From the NCBI GenBank assembly GCA_023374025.1, contig SIJG01000036.1, forward strand, positions 319,426 to 383,425: a DNA stretch of 64,000 nt. The letters are read 5' to 3'. Made by a program: the position numbers and the translations under genes. The DNA is from Heterodera schachtii. Lineage: Eukaryota; Nematoda; Chromadorea; Rhabditida; Heteroderidae. Positions 11,068-23,800 of this stretch are shown here, piece by piece; the first letter of the stretch is position 1, and every line of letters begins with the position of its first letter. The notes below the pieces were generated by a model, which saw only the letters and a program-made list of their open reading frames with translations, did not search any database and had not been told where the DNA came from.

Positions 11068-12682
11068 CTATCCCTCCCCCTCTCCATCTTTCTGTCCAAT
11101 CTCTTTTTCGCCCTCCTCATCGTCCCTTTTCTCCTCTTCCGCTTCAGCAACTGTTTCGCCCGCCATTCCTTCCATTTTCACCACAATCGCCGACTTCAGT
11201 CCGCCGCGAACATTCATCTCCTCCTCGTCCTGGTCGTCCGACTCATCCGCCACATTATTCTTACCTTGACCAATTGTCCCGCCAAAGCTGGCGGCGGTGT
11301 ACGTGTCGAGCCGACGCAACTCGCGGGTCATCTCATCACGTCGTAACTCAATGAGTGCTAAAACAGAGGCATGTAAATTGAATAATTGAGGGAAGTGCAC
11401 ACCCTCCCCAATACAATAAATATTCAAATTCCAAAGACTCACTTTCAATTTTCTTTGATGACTCTTTGAGGAGTTCCAAAGTTCGGAGTGTGTGTTTGGA
11501 GGGGAGGAAGAACAGCGGAGGCTTAGTCTGAGTTTGGATGAAGCACTGAAGTCGACGGAAATGCTTCGTTTTCTCTTCGGCCTTAAAGAAAAGCAAAATT
11601 AATTAATTCCCAACTCAAATCGATTTTTCAACCCACCGATTGTTCAATGGCCTTTTGACGCCGGAGGGATTGAATTTCCATTTCCTTCTCGCGCTTCTTC
11701 GCCATCAGTGCCTCTCTCTCCCGCATCATTCGGTTTCTGTTTTCCTTATCCGTCTCCTCTAAACGACGCTCAACTTCGCGTTGCTTGTCGATCTGTGCGT
11801 TATTTCCTTTTTTGGCAAAAATGCAACTCTCCTCAATAAACCTGCACTTGTCCTTTGCTCCCAACCGTCTTTTCTTCGTTCTGAAATTTGCGCAACGTGG
11901 CAACCAAAAGATTACCGAAAAGACGTCGGTTTCTAAACAATAAGGGGCGTTTGCGATTTTCGTGAGAATATATTGATTGTGAAAGTCTAATCATAACAGG
12001 GATTGACCATCAAAACTTTGAAAAACTAACATAGCATAAATCATTGTGACAAAAAAAATATTGGCAAATTTCCAACAACTCACCGCACTTGGTCTTCTTT
12101 GTTTTCGTTCTTCTTCATCTCGTTGATTACCGCCGTACGCGATTTGGTCTCAATGGTGGGCATCACGACACTAGATTGCAAAGTGCGGTGAGTACGCGCT
12201 GAAGAGGGCGGGGAATAATCACCAGGCGGACCCTCGTCCGCGGCGTAACGCCCACGCTTCGCATTGCGATCGCTAAAGTCGATATTATGAACAGAAAAAC
12301 ATTATTTTTTAAGAAAATTTGCCAGTTCGTTAGATACTCTAATTGATTTCGCTTAAATAATCACCCAAAATATTTTGGACTGTTTAATTAAACCTGCTTT
12401 CCGGCCCGATAATAATTTTTCGGCCACCATCCTGCACACGCCTGAAAATACCATATTAGGTAAGTTTTCGATTGTCCGTCTTACCGATCAAAGGGGGTAG
12501 AGAAAGAATCATTTGTTGGTGCGCTTCTTTTCCGGTTAAATCTTAAAAGCAATAATATGGAAGAAAAACTAGCAAAGTGTTTTTTACCTTTCTGAAACTC
12601 CGGAAAGCATTGATATGTTCACGTCAATGCTCCTTAACTCGTCGTAAGCCTTGGTCAGAGCCGAATTTACGTCAACAGCCAT
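11068..12682 (-). CDS. pnn: Pinin homologue (splicing / exon-junction-associated protein)
   Basis: Nuclear protein that works with the exon-junction and ASAP/PSAP complexes in splicing. The ATG at 12682 gives MAVDVNSALTKAYDELRSID, which matches the start of pinin. Later exons give SSVVMPTIETKSRTAVINEM, then RNRRLFGNLLVATLRKF at about 11890-11940 (the pinin RRIFGLLMGTLQKF block), a long charged coiled coil at 11640-11880 rich in EKER repeats, and TQTKPPLFFLPSKHTLRTLE at 11480-11560 (pinin TKTKPHLFYIPG block). The acidic tail ends at 11068. Phases fit through six or more exons. The long SR-rich tail of the vertebrate protein is absent. Confidence 0.85.
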
Positions 12683-13077
12683 TTTTCTTTGGAAGTGTTT
12701 TCGATGCAGAAAAAGACAGACAAACAGCTACAAATTTCACAAATGTGAGCAATTTTTGTGAAATTGAAAGGACAGAATACTGAAATCCAAAAATTAAAAT
12801 AGTTTTTGTTTTCAATTGTATTAGGTAGGTATTATAAAACGAAGTAACAAAAATGAAGAAAGACAAAAATAAAAGAATTTTTTCTTATTCATAATGCCAA
12901 ATTACTGTGGTTTAGCTTTGACAAATTTAAAAATTAAAAATAAGCGAAGGAAAATGGGAGACATCAGACATTGTCATCAAATTTTATTATTTGAGAAACA
13001 TAAAACCGAGTTTTAATAAAATACCTAAATATTTTTAAAGATTTAGCTTTGCTTTATTGAATTTCTTTCTCCCAAAA

Positions 13078-15776
13078 ATGTCCAGCGATATTGTCGAGAA
13101 AAAGGAAACAAAACCCAATGAGACGGATGACAAAACCAAAGAAATAAAATGTGATTTTTGTGCTTAACCAAGTAAAACTCATCATATTTGGTGATTCTTC
13201 CGATTTCAGCGCTTGACGAGGATGAAATTGCCGCACTTAGCAATTACAACATGGGACCGTACGCGGATCAGTTGAAGCAGGCGGAGAAGGACATTGATGA
13301 AATTCAGAAGCGCATAAACACACTTTGCGGGGTGAAAGAGAGCGACACGGGGCTGGCACCGCCCATTCTTTGGGACATTGCGGCAGACAAAATGGCCATG
13401 TCCCATGAGCAACCGCTGCAGGTGAATTTTATTTTAGATTTTGGTCAATGAGACCTGTTTAAAATTTTTATAAAAAACAATGAAACTACTTTAAGGAGAA
13501 ATTTAAATTTTAAAATGCTATTTTAGCGTATGTCGGATTTGTGGTCGGCGACTCCGAAAATCCCCGAAGCACTTTTTCCTGAATTTATAACAAAAATATC
13601 AAAAATGTCGCCCATTGTTTTTTTATTTAATAATTTTAAAACAAAATTAAGTTGCGCCAAAAGTCAGTCACAGGGAAAGGGATTAGTTGAAACATGCACA
13701 TTTTAGGAAGCCATTTCTTGATGGGTTAAAAATGTTGAAAATTTACAATAATATTCGGGGTGTTTTATCATTGGCAAAATTCCCTTCGTTTTTTCCAACG
13801 GAGAAAATTTTTAAAATAATTGTATTCAATGCCATTTAAAATATCATATTAAAAAAGGTGGCTCGCTGCACAAAAATTATCAAAGAGGAGGGCAAAGATA
13901 CGCGTTATATGATCAATGTGAAGCAGTTCGCCAAGTTCGTCGTGGACTTGCACGAAAATGTGGCGCCCACTGACATTGAGGAGGGAATGCGAGTAGGGGT
14001 GGACCGCAACAAATACCAGGCACTGTGTACATAAGCTTATTTTTTCAGAAATTGCGTTTTACTGTAGTATATACGTTTCTATGGATTGGATCGTTTTTAT
14101 GGGATTTGACAAAATGCGCCATAAATTGTTTTTTTTAAAATTTAAATAGGCAAGTGGGCATTTGTTTAATGTAAGTAAAGTCACAACACAAACATATTTT
14201 CCTTAATTAAGGGAGTAGCAGCTCTTTTCCCCCCACCCCCCGAAAATTTTTAACCTTTACAAAATTTTTTGATGAATTCTAAGTTTCTAAAAATTCAATC
14301 GCTGAAAAACATTTATTTAAGATTCATTTGCCTTTGCCGGCAAAGATTGACGCGTCCGTTACGATGATGCAAGTGGAGGACAAGCCGGACGTTACCTACG
14401 CGGACATTGGCGGGTGCGAAGAGCAGATCAAAAAGTTGCGTGAAGTGGTCGAGTTTCCGTTGCTTCAGGTCAGTCATTCATTTTCCGCTTTTGTTTTGTT
14501 CCATTTTGCCTCTATTTTTAGCCCGAGCGTTTCACGAGTTTGGGCATTGAGCCTCCGGTGCGTTTTGCCATTCCTTGGCATGTCCCCTTATCTTCCATTT
14601 CAGAAGGGCGTCTTGTTTTTTGGTCCGCCGGGCACCGGCAAAACTTTGTGTGCCCGCGCGGTCGCCAATCGGACGGACGCTTGTTTCATCCGCGTCATCG
14701 GTTCCGAATTGGTCAAAAAATACGTTGGCGAAGGCGCGCGCATGGTGCGCGAGCTGTTTTCGCTGGCGAAGACGAAAAAGGCGTGCATTCTCTTCTTCGA
14801 CGAAGTCGACGCCATCGGCGGAGCTCGTTTTGATGACGGAAAAGGGGGCGACAACGAAGTGCAACGGACGATGCTCGAGTTGGTCAACCAACTGGACGGA
14901 TTCGACTCACGCGGGGCCATCAAGGTGGGGGGCGGCATACACGTCTTACATTTTTGGTTTGAAAGGGAAGGCAAAAGAGGGGGGGGGAGGTCAACCGAAA
15001 TTTTTGTGAACGGGTCAGGTCTTTTAAAACGACGACCATTATTTTTAAACGCTTCTTTGCGGCGCCTTTTTCATTTTTAAGAAAATTGTTCGGAATTTCT
15101 TAATTTCAGGTTTTGATGGCCACCAACAGACCGGACACACTCGACCCGGCGCTCATTCGGCCCGGTCGCATTGACCGACGCATTGAATTTTCTTTGGTAA
15201 TCAAATAAAAATAATTACAGATCTGACAATGAGTACACGCACTGATCATTATGAATCTTTTCAGCCTGACCTCAAGGCACGAGGAAACATTCTTCAAATT
15301 CACACCAAACGGATGAGCGTCGACCGGAACATTCGGTCTGCCATTGTTTTAAACATGTATTTAAATGGAATACAACCTTTTTGTCGTTTCAGGTACGAAT
15401 TGATTGCTCGACTCTGTCCAAACACGACGGGTGAACGAACATCCATTTAAATGAACACTCATTTACAAATAGCGATTGCTTAATTAACCCGGAAAAGTAC
15501 GTTTTGCTTTTTGAGGCGCCGACTTGCGCAGTGTTTGCACTGAGGCGGGAATGTTCGCTTTGCGTGCACGTCGAAAGGTCATAACGGAGCAAGACTTTCT
15601 CAAGGCTGTTCAGAAAGTGGTACGTTTTCATTTTATGATTGGGTCAAAATGATTTTATTTTGGCTGTCCAAAGTACGTCCGTTCTCTTTCACCCTTTGTC
15701 TTTTTTTACTTTTCAATTTAAGGTGAAAAGCTACGCCAAGTTCAGTTCGACGCCGGCGTACATGACGCACAACTGA
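13078..15776 (+). CDS. rpt-1: 26S proteasome regulatory ATPase subunit Rpt1 (PSMC2)
   Basis: One of six AAA+ ATPases in the base of the 19S particle; it unfolds ubiquitinated substrates. The ATG at 13078 starts [20 protein letters not shown]. An intron follows, then [20 protein letters not shown]. Further exons carry the OB-fold segment, the Walker A sequence GPPGTGKT (near 14625), Walker [13 protein letters not shown], the pore-loop region, [20 protein letters not shown], and the C-terminal [20 protein letters not shown]. The last exon gives [17 protein letters not shown] with stop at 15774-15776. All joins keep frame. The intron before the [10 protein letters not shown] exon appears to start GC (CAG then GCACTG at about 14020). 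Length and order match the family. Confidence 0.96.
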
Positions 15777-16142
15777 CAAAATTCTGACAGTTCTTGCAAA
15801 GCGAACTTTAATATTTGTGCACTTTTGTTTCATTACAATATAAATGAGGAAACCAATTCCACAGAATGTCTTTTTAACAAGGACTAAAATTTCGTACTTT
15901 ATTTAGGGTGCAGAGTACTTTTTACGGCTTTTGTCATTTGGATATTCAAAACGTTAAAATTGAATGGCAGTTTCGTAAATGCCGTGTTAATAATGCTCCC
16001 CCCCCCCCATGTGTATGCGGAAAACAGTTGTGTGTGCCAGAGATGGCATGGAATTCCGACCCTAAGTTCTATTAAGCAGTATTGAAGCACCACCCAAAAC
16101 AATTGGCCGATAAGCGTTTAAAATTTATCAATTAATAAATAG
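15777..16142. other. Gap between convergent Rpt1 and EARS2
   Basis: No conserved exon. Contains a poly-C run near 15999-16008 and AT-rich 3' flanks of both genes. Confidence 0.4.
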
Positions 16143-18709
16143 TCAAAGGGAAGTAACTGTCGTCTTTGGTGTCGTTTCTTCACCTTTCGTTTCGTCTTCG
16201 AACATTTGACCCATTGCGTTCAGCCGAGCGTAACATTCCGCAACGCCGAAGAATTCGATCAGTTCTTTGATTGGAGGACCCCGCACATTGTCAATCATTG
16301 ACAGACGGAATATTTTTGCCAGCAACTGGTAAGGGACACGCAAATCTGTGGCCAACAATTTGAAATTGTCAAAAGTGTGCGCGGTGTCCGACGAAAGGAA
16401 CCATTGGCACAGTGCCGTAATCTAAACAATCGCAAAAAAGTAAAATGAAAGACTAATAGTAAATTGTGAAAATCATATTATCTCCAATATAATACGAACC
16501 AATCTGACGCATTGTTCGCGATCCGCCTCCCCTTTCAAGACGACTTCGAGCAGTTTTTGCGCACTTCGAGGCCGATAAAAAAAGAAACGAAAGTCGCCGG
16601 TTGATAATTCGCCCAAATGACAAAATGCTTCTTCTTTCAACTTGAGAAAGGAGAGCACACGACGAAGGTAAGACTCGGAAAGCAAAGATTGGTCGATGGA
16701 GCCACGGAGTTCCTGGTAAAAAATGTTTAAAAAATAATTCAAAAATACAAGTTGAATACACACATTTGGCAAATTGTCGAATACCGACTTGACCACCGGC
16801 AAAAGGTCCTTGTCATTGGTCTGTTTGAACGCTGAAAACATTTTCCATTTCTCTCGTTTGGTTTCTTTTACTATAAAAACTTGCCCAGCTTTCCGTAATT
16901 GTTCAGTTCGTTTGTGTCCATCTGAAAAAAAAACAAATAAATTACGACAAATAAACAAATGTTTTTTCAAACCGTAAAACTTCCTCGAGTGATCAATCGC
17001 TCATCGAATCGTTCGATCAATTCTTCCACTGTAATAAATTAATTCCAATTCCAAAAATTAAAATGCCACTTTCACACATGAGTAAACTGTTTGTGGCTGA
17101 TGGTCTCTGATTCCGCTTCCGTTGCGCAAGAGAAAATTCAAAACAGCAATGGGCAAATGCCCATTTTTCAGGTAAAAATCCTGAGACCGAATAAGTTTGA
17201 ACTAATTTTTTAAATGACCAACCGCGTAACCAGCTTCAAAGCGTTTGGACAATTTGCGTTTGCCGTCCAAAGTGATCAGAGGCAAATGGGCAAAGTGTGG
17301 CGGAGACCAACCGAAGGCACTGAAGAAAAACGAAAAGATTGGGAGACGGAAGGATTTATTTTACTAATTTTTTTTTCTGAAAAATAAAATGTTTAAAAAT
17401 TAGGAGTTTTTTTTAATTTTTCTTAAAAAGTTTCCCGGCAGGGTGTCCGTAAAAAATTTAGGGGTTTACCAGGTAGGGTAAGTGGGGGTCTCGTCCAACC
17501 TTTTTGGTTTTCTCGTTCACGAAAATTTTTACCGGGTTCATTGTCAAGATAATTCATGAAAATTATTGGTTTATTTCAGAGCACCTGTAAATTTGCAAGT
17601 GTTTTGTTGTTGAACATATCCATTCCGCTCCTCTGATTACATCTGTTAAAATGCGATTTCTCAAAGGGATTATAAATTCATTCCCCCCTTAACATTTTAT
17701 CATTGACAAATGACTCTTTTACGTTATTCCCCCGTCAAATTACGGCTGATTTCCATCCGTCGGTCGTCCACAACATTGGCAAAGTGATAAGTGGGAAATC
17801 CATCCCTTTTGAGGATCACAAAATCGCCCTCCTCCGAATAATGTTCATAATCGCCAAATACGATGTCCTTTAATAATATAAGCGAAAGGATTAATCGGAA
17901 TTTGCTTTGACACCGTAAATCCGGCGCTTCTCCCGTTAAATTTGAACCGAACAACAAATTGTTCCTCGTTTCGTTCCCGAGCTCGCGTTTCTTCTGTCGA
18001 AAGCTGACGACAAATGCCATCGTAACGGAACGGAATGCGTTCGGAGTTCGCTTTTCGACGCAAAAATTCGAGTCGCTAAACGGTGGGATGGACAGTTGAA
18101 AAAAACAGCAGAATTCCAAGTCGCCATAATATAATCACTTCTTGACTGCAGAAGCATTTGTACGAATGGCCGGTGTCAACCAATTGGTCAGCCAATTCCC
18201 GGTAAAGAGGCAACCGTTCGGATTGGTAATAGGGACCAAATTGGCCACCACGCAACGGACTTTCGTCGGGAGTAAGTCCAAAGTGGGAGAGGGTCTGCTC
18301 AATCTGAAGAAGAGGGAAGTCGGTTTGGCCCCCTCCTTTTGCCACCCTTTGCTCCGATCCCTCCACCAATCGCTCTCTGTCGGTGTCTTCGATTCGCAAC
18401 ACAAATTTCCCGTTGTATTTACGTGCCCACAGAAAATTGAACAAAGCAGTGCGAACGGAGCCTGAATAAACGGTTAAATGGCTAATTTAATAATGGCAGT
18501 TTTATCGAAATTGTTTTGAAATTATAACCCAAATGAAGTTCCCCCGTGGGGGAAGGGGCGAAGCGTACGCGAACGGGTCGAATAGAAGCAGAAGATGAGC
18601 AAAAGAGACGGGAAGAGGAAGAAGCACAAAAACATTGGAAAGACGGCAGAAGAGAAGGCGGAAAACAGACCATTTCCTTTGATCTGATTAATTTTTTATT
18701 GCTTGACAT
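16143..18709 (-). CDS. ears-2: Mitochondrial glutamyl-tRNA synthetase
   Basis: Class I aminoacyl-tRNA synthetase charging mitochondrial tRNA-Glu. The N-terminus from 18709 is serine- and arginine-rich, consistent with a mitochondrial targeting peptide, and runs into VRVRFAPSPTGELHLG with the HIGH-like HLG. The next exon carries RKYNGKFVLRIEDTDRERLV, then GPYYQSERLPLYRELAD. A further exon gives VILKRDGFPTYHFANVVDD, then SAFGWSPPHFAHLPLITLDG and the KMSKS-like KLSKRF at about 17240-17300. The C-terminal anticodon-binding part lies at 16143-17030 and includes RGPPIKELIEFFGV. The piece that normally follows the FPTYH block (GSEW...KHLLLY) was not found between 17340 and 17740, where AT-rich sequence and stops are seen. 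Either a small exon was missed or the gene is damaged. Confidence 0.85.
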
Positions 18710-19036
18710 GCATTTTTATTGGTCACAAAAATACAATAAATGAGCATTGACATGCCAATCAATTCTTCCCAATTTGAATAGGTAATTACGTTCTGTGGCT
18801 TCATTGTTTAGAAAACGATTTCAAAAACAGCAAAGGGAAAAGAGCGGGAGATATGGGACAACCAAAAAAACAAATGGTCGAGAGAAATGTTCCATTATAA
18901 AATAGAGAACAAACAAAAGGGAAATATATCAACGAAAATTCATCAGCAGCAATTGACCGAGTGAGGAGAGAGAGGCTTTGGTAAGACGACAAATGGTAGA
19001 AGAAAAACACTTTTGATTTGAAGTCCGAATGGTCAT

Positions 19037-20543
19037 TCAGTCCGCCGCTTTGGTCAGTTTCACTCGCGGGTGTTTTGATGAGCGCATATATTCCTGGGAA
19101 AGCCAAAAAAGAATAAATTGACGAATGAGTCAAACTTCAAGTTCGCGGTCCATCTCCGCCAAAGACTTTTTCATCCTTTTGTTGTCCCCCCAACGGCCAC
19201 GGCGCCCAAAAGGCATCGGCGCCCCCCTTCGATTCCAATCATTCGTGCGCCATCTGTTGAAACTGAAATGACTTCCGCGGTTGTAAAAAGGCCGTTTGAA
19301 TTGCGTATGGCGATGGAGAGGACGACGCAGAAAATCGTAACCGGAAAGCCTGGGAAAAATGGCGACTGACAATGAGCGAGTTATTGGGGACAGAAAAAAC
19401 CTCATTGGCTTGAAACTGAGCCGCTGGTGAATCGGTCGTCTGTTGTAGTCGTTTTGGTTGTACATCTAAATAAAATGGGTTAAATAGAAACATTTAACAT
19501 CCGATTTACAGTTTATGCGTCTATCAATAATTAACTATCCTATGTTTCTTAGGCTTTGACCAATGGCAAAGCTTAAAGTCTCGGGAATTAAAATTCAAAA
19601 AGATTAAATACCGACAATGGGAAAAAAAATTGAAACACGAAATGCAACTCTTTTTCTGTGAATAATTTTTTGAGTGATTTTTTAACCCAAAATTTAGTTA
19701 AACAAAGACCTTCATTCTTTCGATTGATATTTATTGTTAGAATATAAGCATTGGACCAAATAAGAAAAACTTAATGGCCTAAGAAAACGAGAATGGTCAT
19801 TGATTGGACGCATAAATGATTGGAAGTCTCCAGTATCTCTAAAATCCCTACTCTTGAGCGTGGCGGTTCATCATAATCTCCGTAAAGTGCGTCTTCGGAC
19901 TCATCATAGACAGGCAAATTCCGAAAACGGCTCATTGACGTTTCAGTTATGCTAAAAACGTAAACAAACAAAATAGTAATAAGAAAATCGTCGGACCGAG
20001 AATGAATGGAACGGCGATGAGACGAACGGAACCGCGAATACTGATCATAGGCATCCAATGTCAACTTCAATGGGTCTGGCGTCGGTTGAAATCCCTCGTA
20101 TAAATTTGCACTGCGAAAACCACCCATTTGAGGCCGTCGAAGGAACGGCTCCACAAAATCGCCATATAAATCATTATCCTGAAAAGTGGACCATAAAAAA
20201 GTAAATCTTAGCAAAAATCACTGACCATGTAATCGTCGTGAAGAAAAGATCTGCTGTTTTGAATCCGATTTTCTGGTCTGTCCCGTTCATCAATAACACG
20301 AGGCCGCGAAATGACGGGGCCAATTGCGACCCCATTGATACTTTCCCTCTTCAAAAACACTTGCTGTTGCTGAGCTTGAGGAGGAGGAGGCGGGGGCGCC
20401 TTTTGCAATTTGTTGAATCTGTTAGAATTAGAAAAGTAATTAAAAAAATCGGAAAGCCTTGATCAAAACCTTTCGGAAAGGCGCATTTTACTTGTCCCAA
20501 TTATGACAATCCGCGCGGGGACCGAATCCACCGCATTATTCAT
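19037..20543 (-). CDS. CHTOP: CHTOP-like mRNA export factor
   Basis: CHTOP (chromatin target of PRMT1) binds UAP56 in the TREX complex and promotes mRNA export. The ATG at 20543 gives MNNAVDSVPARIVIIGTSKM followed by RLSERF, close to the CHTOP start (a TTKMSLNERF-type motif). Next come a PPPPPPQAQQQQ stretch, an acidic/aromatic middle (DNDLYGDFVEPFLRR), and an Arg/Gly/aromatic region near 19170-19460 (NRRGAPMPFGRRGRWGDNKR). The end is SLAEMDRELEEYMRSSK, resembling the UAP56-binding LDxxLDxYM motif. The stop is at 19037. The middle is not GR-rich to the extent of the vertebrate protein, so the call rests on the two ends. Five or so exons are needed. Confidence 0.6.
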
Positions 20544-20876
20544 TTTTGCAAAAATAGCGAGATCTGGTAAAAAAAAAAGATGTCAGATTCAAAATTAGCT
20601 GATTAGCGACGCCAAAAACCCTTGGGGAAAAAAAATTTAAAAATTTGTGCAAGCAAGAAAAGGTTCCCCACCACTGTGATTTTAATAAAATTCAAAAAGG
20701 TGGATTTACAAGATTTTCACAAATTAGTTTTGCCGGAATTGCTTATTCTCAAGCGGAAGCGGCAAATTTTTGTAAAATTAAAAATAGTGCCAAGAAAATT
20801 TAAAATGCTGTTTATTTTTAATTTTAATCAATTTTCAATTTCCAAAATCTTAAACTTTTCAATCTTTAGGTACAAA
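20544..20876. other. Divergent promoter region between CHTOP-like gene and ARID2
   Basis: About 330 bases separate the two divergent starts. It is AT-rich and contains no recognised exon, so both promoters are probably here. No TATA or initiator element stands out. Confidence 0.4.
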
Positions 20877-23800
20877 ATGCTAAAGCGGAAACGTTATTTG
20901 CCTATTGATAGTTATTTGGAAGCGCTTACAATTCCGTTAGAACGGAAACAAAAGCGAGACCAATTCTACCAAAATATTCGCTCTTTCTACAAAAGGAAAT
21001 GGTAACTACTAGGTCGTTGCATAAAAAAGGGCGCTTTGTAATTTTGAGTGAAAAAACTCGAAAGGTTGGTGTGGGAAAAATCTGCTTTTTTGCTATTTGA
21101 TAGCCCTATCTGTCCGCTACAAAATCGCATTAAAAGGGTTTGATCAGCTTTTCAAACTGGCGAGAAAAAAATTCATGAACCAGTTTGGGTCGAAATTGCC
21201 CAAAACGGTTTTTCGGGTTTTAGACCCATTTACAGACCAGAAATTCCGGGGTTTAGACCCCCGTCTAATTGCCCTGTATATTCCGTATCGAATACAAAAA
21301 ACCGCATCCGGATTCATCAACTCTTTGATTTTTTATGATTTTTTGAATGTTAATTTTTTGCCGATTTTTAATCAATTTTACAGCAGAAAAATGATCAAAA
21401 TTTCCAAAATTACTGAAGAAAAAAGACAACATATTTCTCGTTGTTTTCAAGCCAAAGTTCAAAAAATCATAAAAAATCAAAGAGTTGATGAATCCGGATG
21501 CGGTTTTTTGTATTCGATACGGAATATACAGGGCAATTAGACGGGGGTCTAAACCCCGGAATTTCTGGTCTGTAAATGGGTCTAAAACCCGAAAAACCGT
21601 TTTGGGCAATTTCGACCCAAACTGGTTCATGAATTTTTTTCTCGCCAGTTTGAAAAGCTGATCAAACCCTTTTAATGCGATTTTGTAGCGGACAGATAGG
21701 GCTATCAAATAGCAAAAAAGCAGATTTTTCCCACACCAACCTTTCGAGTTTTTTCACTCAAAATTACAAAGCGCCCTTTTTTATGCAACGACCTAGTATT
21801 TGTGCAAAATAGCATTGTTATTTTCTGTATTTCATCTCAGGGGCTTCGATTTCAAGGCGCCTTCAGCGAACGGACAGGAACTCGACCTTTTTGAGATGTA
21901 CGAAGCGGTCACTTTCCTTGGCGGTTGGCAAAAAGTGACAGCACTGAACAGATGGAGCGAAGGTGGCCAATTTACACAAAACTTTCTGTTGATTTTGACA
22001 TTTTTGGTCGATGGTCAACAAATAATAATTTTATTTTACTACAAAAGCATTTTTGATTCAAATAAATTCAGCCGTTTTAGCATTTGTCAATTTTAGTGCT
22101 GCAACTGCTAAAGATTGATGAAAATATTCAAATGGCTGAGCACGCCGTCCAATTCCTTTACATGCGCTTTCTCAGCAAATTTGAACAGAGCGAAGCGGGC
22201 AACGACATCAGCGAAGAGCACGAAGCGGAACTGATCAGCGGACGCACCAATCGCTTCAAAACGTTTGCCTCCCTCTCACAAGCGAACTGTGCAGAGCCAC
22301 CATTTTCTGCACCAAAAGGTCGGAAAACGAATAAACTTATTGTCCTTTCGTCAGTTCTTTGCAATGTTTTTTGGCCATTTTTGTTTGCTTTACTTTTAAT
22401 TCTGCTATTTTTAAATTCAGCCGTCGCCAACACTTCGGTGCCTGACTTTCACAAATTGGCCTTTGCGCTGCTCAGCGGACTGCCCAACGAAGTTTCTTTC
22501 GGCCTTAACATTCTCACCGTCCTTTCCCACCCCGGTTGGTTCATTACCATTTGAACATTTCACTTTTTTTTAATTTATTTTTCATTTAAGGTCCTTTTGT
22601 GTTGAATTTCGCCAATTGTCCTCAGCTTATCGCTCTTTTGGTCGCCCTTTGCGGCGTTTGCATTAACGTTGAAGGTTAGTTTTTTTGGTTTTCTCCTTTT
22701 CACCTTATTACTAGTAAATAGGTCCGTCCAATCCGTTTTTGCTCTACGATTGGTGGCGTCGTTCTTCCGGCTACGATTTCGCCTCCTTTTGGGCCGACTC
22801 GGGCATTGAAGAGGCTCAACTTTTGTCGATTGTTTATAATCCGGACGGAATGAAAATGAACGCGACGGGGAGTGAATTTGAAAGGAACACAGCGCAACTA
22901 ATGGGCGACGACCGACTCGACCTTGACAGACCGACCAATTGGAGGGTCTTCAACGTTTTGGCCATCTTCCACAATCTGTCGTTTGAGGAGGCGAACACGG
23001 CCCATATGGGCGAAAGTCACGCGCTTGTCAGGTCTAAATTGAATCACTGAATTTTAGTTTATTTTTTTAATTATTTTTCAGGTTTTTGCTGCTTTGCTCC
23101 AATTGTCGGTGGCATTTGCTACGCAAAATTGCCTATGATACACTGAGTAACATCGCAAAAAATGTTTGTTGTTTGTTCCCCGCTAATAAAAATGCATTTC
23201 TATCAGATTAAATTGGTCGACAAATTGTCCACCGTTTTGCTGAGCACCGTCCAAAAGGGTCTCCACTCGAACGACAAATGCGAAGTGATGCGATCCATGG
23301 AAATTGTGGCCGGTTTATGCGCAACGCCAACCAACGAGTCAATTGTTTGTGAATTCTTCGAAGAATCGGTTCCACGCTTTTAACTGTGTTTTTAGAGTAA
23401 TTATTAATTTTTAGCAAATCTTACCTCGGATTTTCGCTCTTCTGTCTCTGAAGGATATTTTGATGTGTATGTGTGCCATGGAGTCCGTGTTGGCCATTTC
23501 CGAGTTGGGACGGGTCGCGTGCGAAGCGGTCGCCCGCTGTGACCGCGCCGTTGAAAGTCAGTGGCAAATTAATGCTTTTTCATTTTTAATAATTAGTTTT
23601 TAATCATTTCTCTATTGTTTTTAGTGCTCCTCTGCTTTTTGACCACCGATGCCCTTTCTTTTGGCACCGTCGGTTTGGCGGGGATGCACGTGGTTGAGGT
23701 GCACGGACACCAAACCCGGCCTTATGTTGCGGTTAGTTTCCGTCTGAAAATCACAATTAAAAGACTTAAAACTTCGCAAAATGAATCAATTTTTAGCCAA

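Noticed and set aside
21097..21708. Two overlapping 147-residue frames on opposite strands with identical N-terminal halves
   Set aside because: They are the two arms of the 21009-21796 hairpin read on each strand; no similarity to a transposase is seen.
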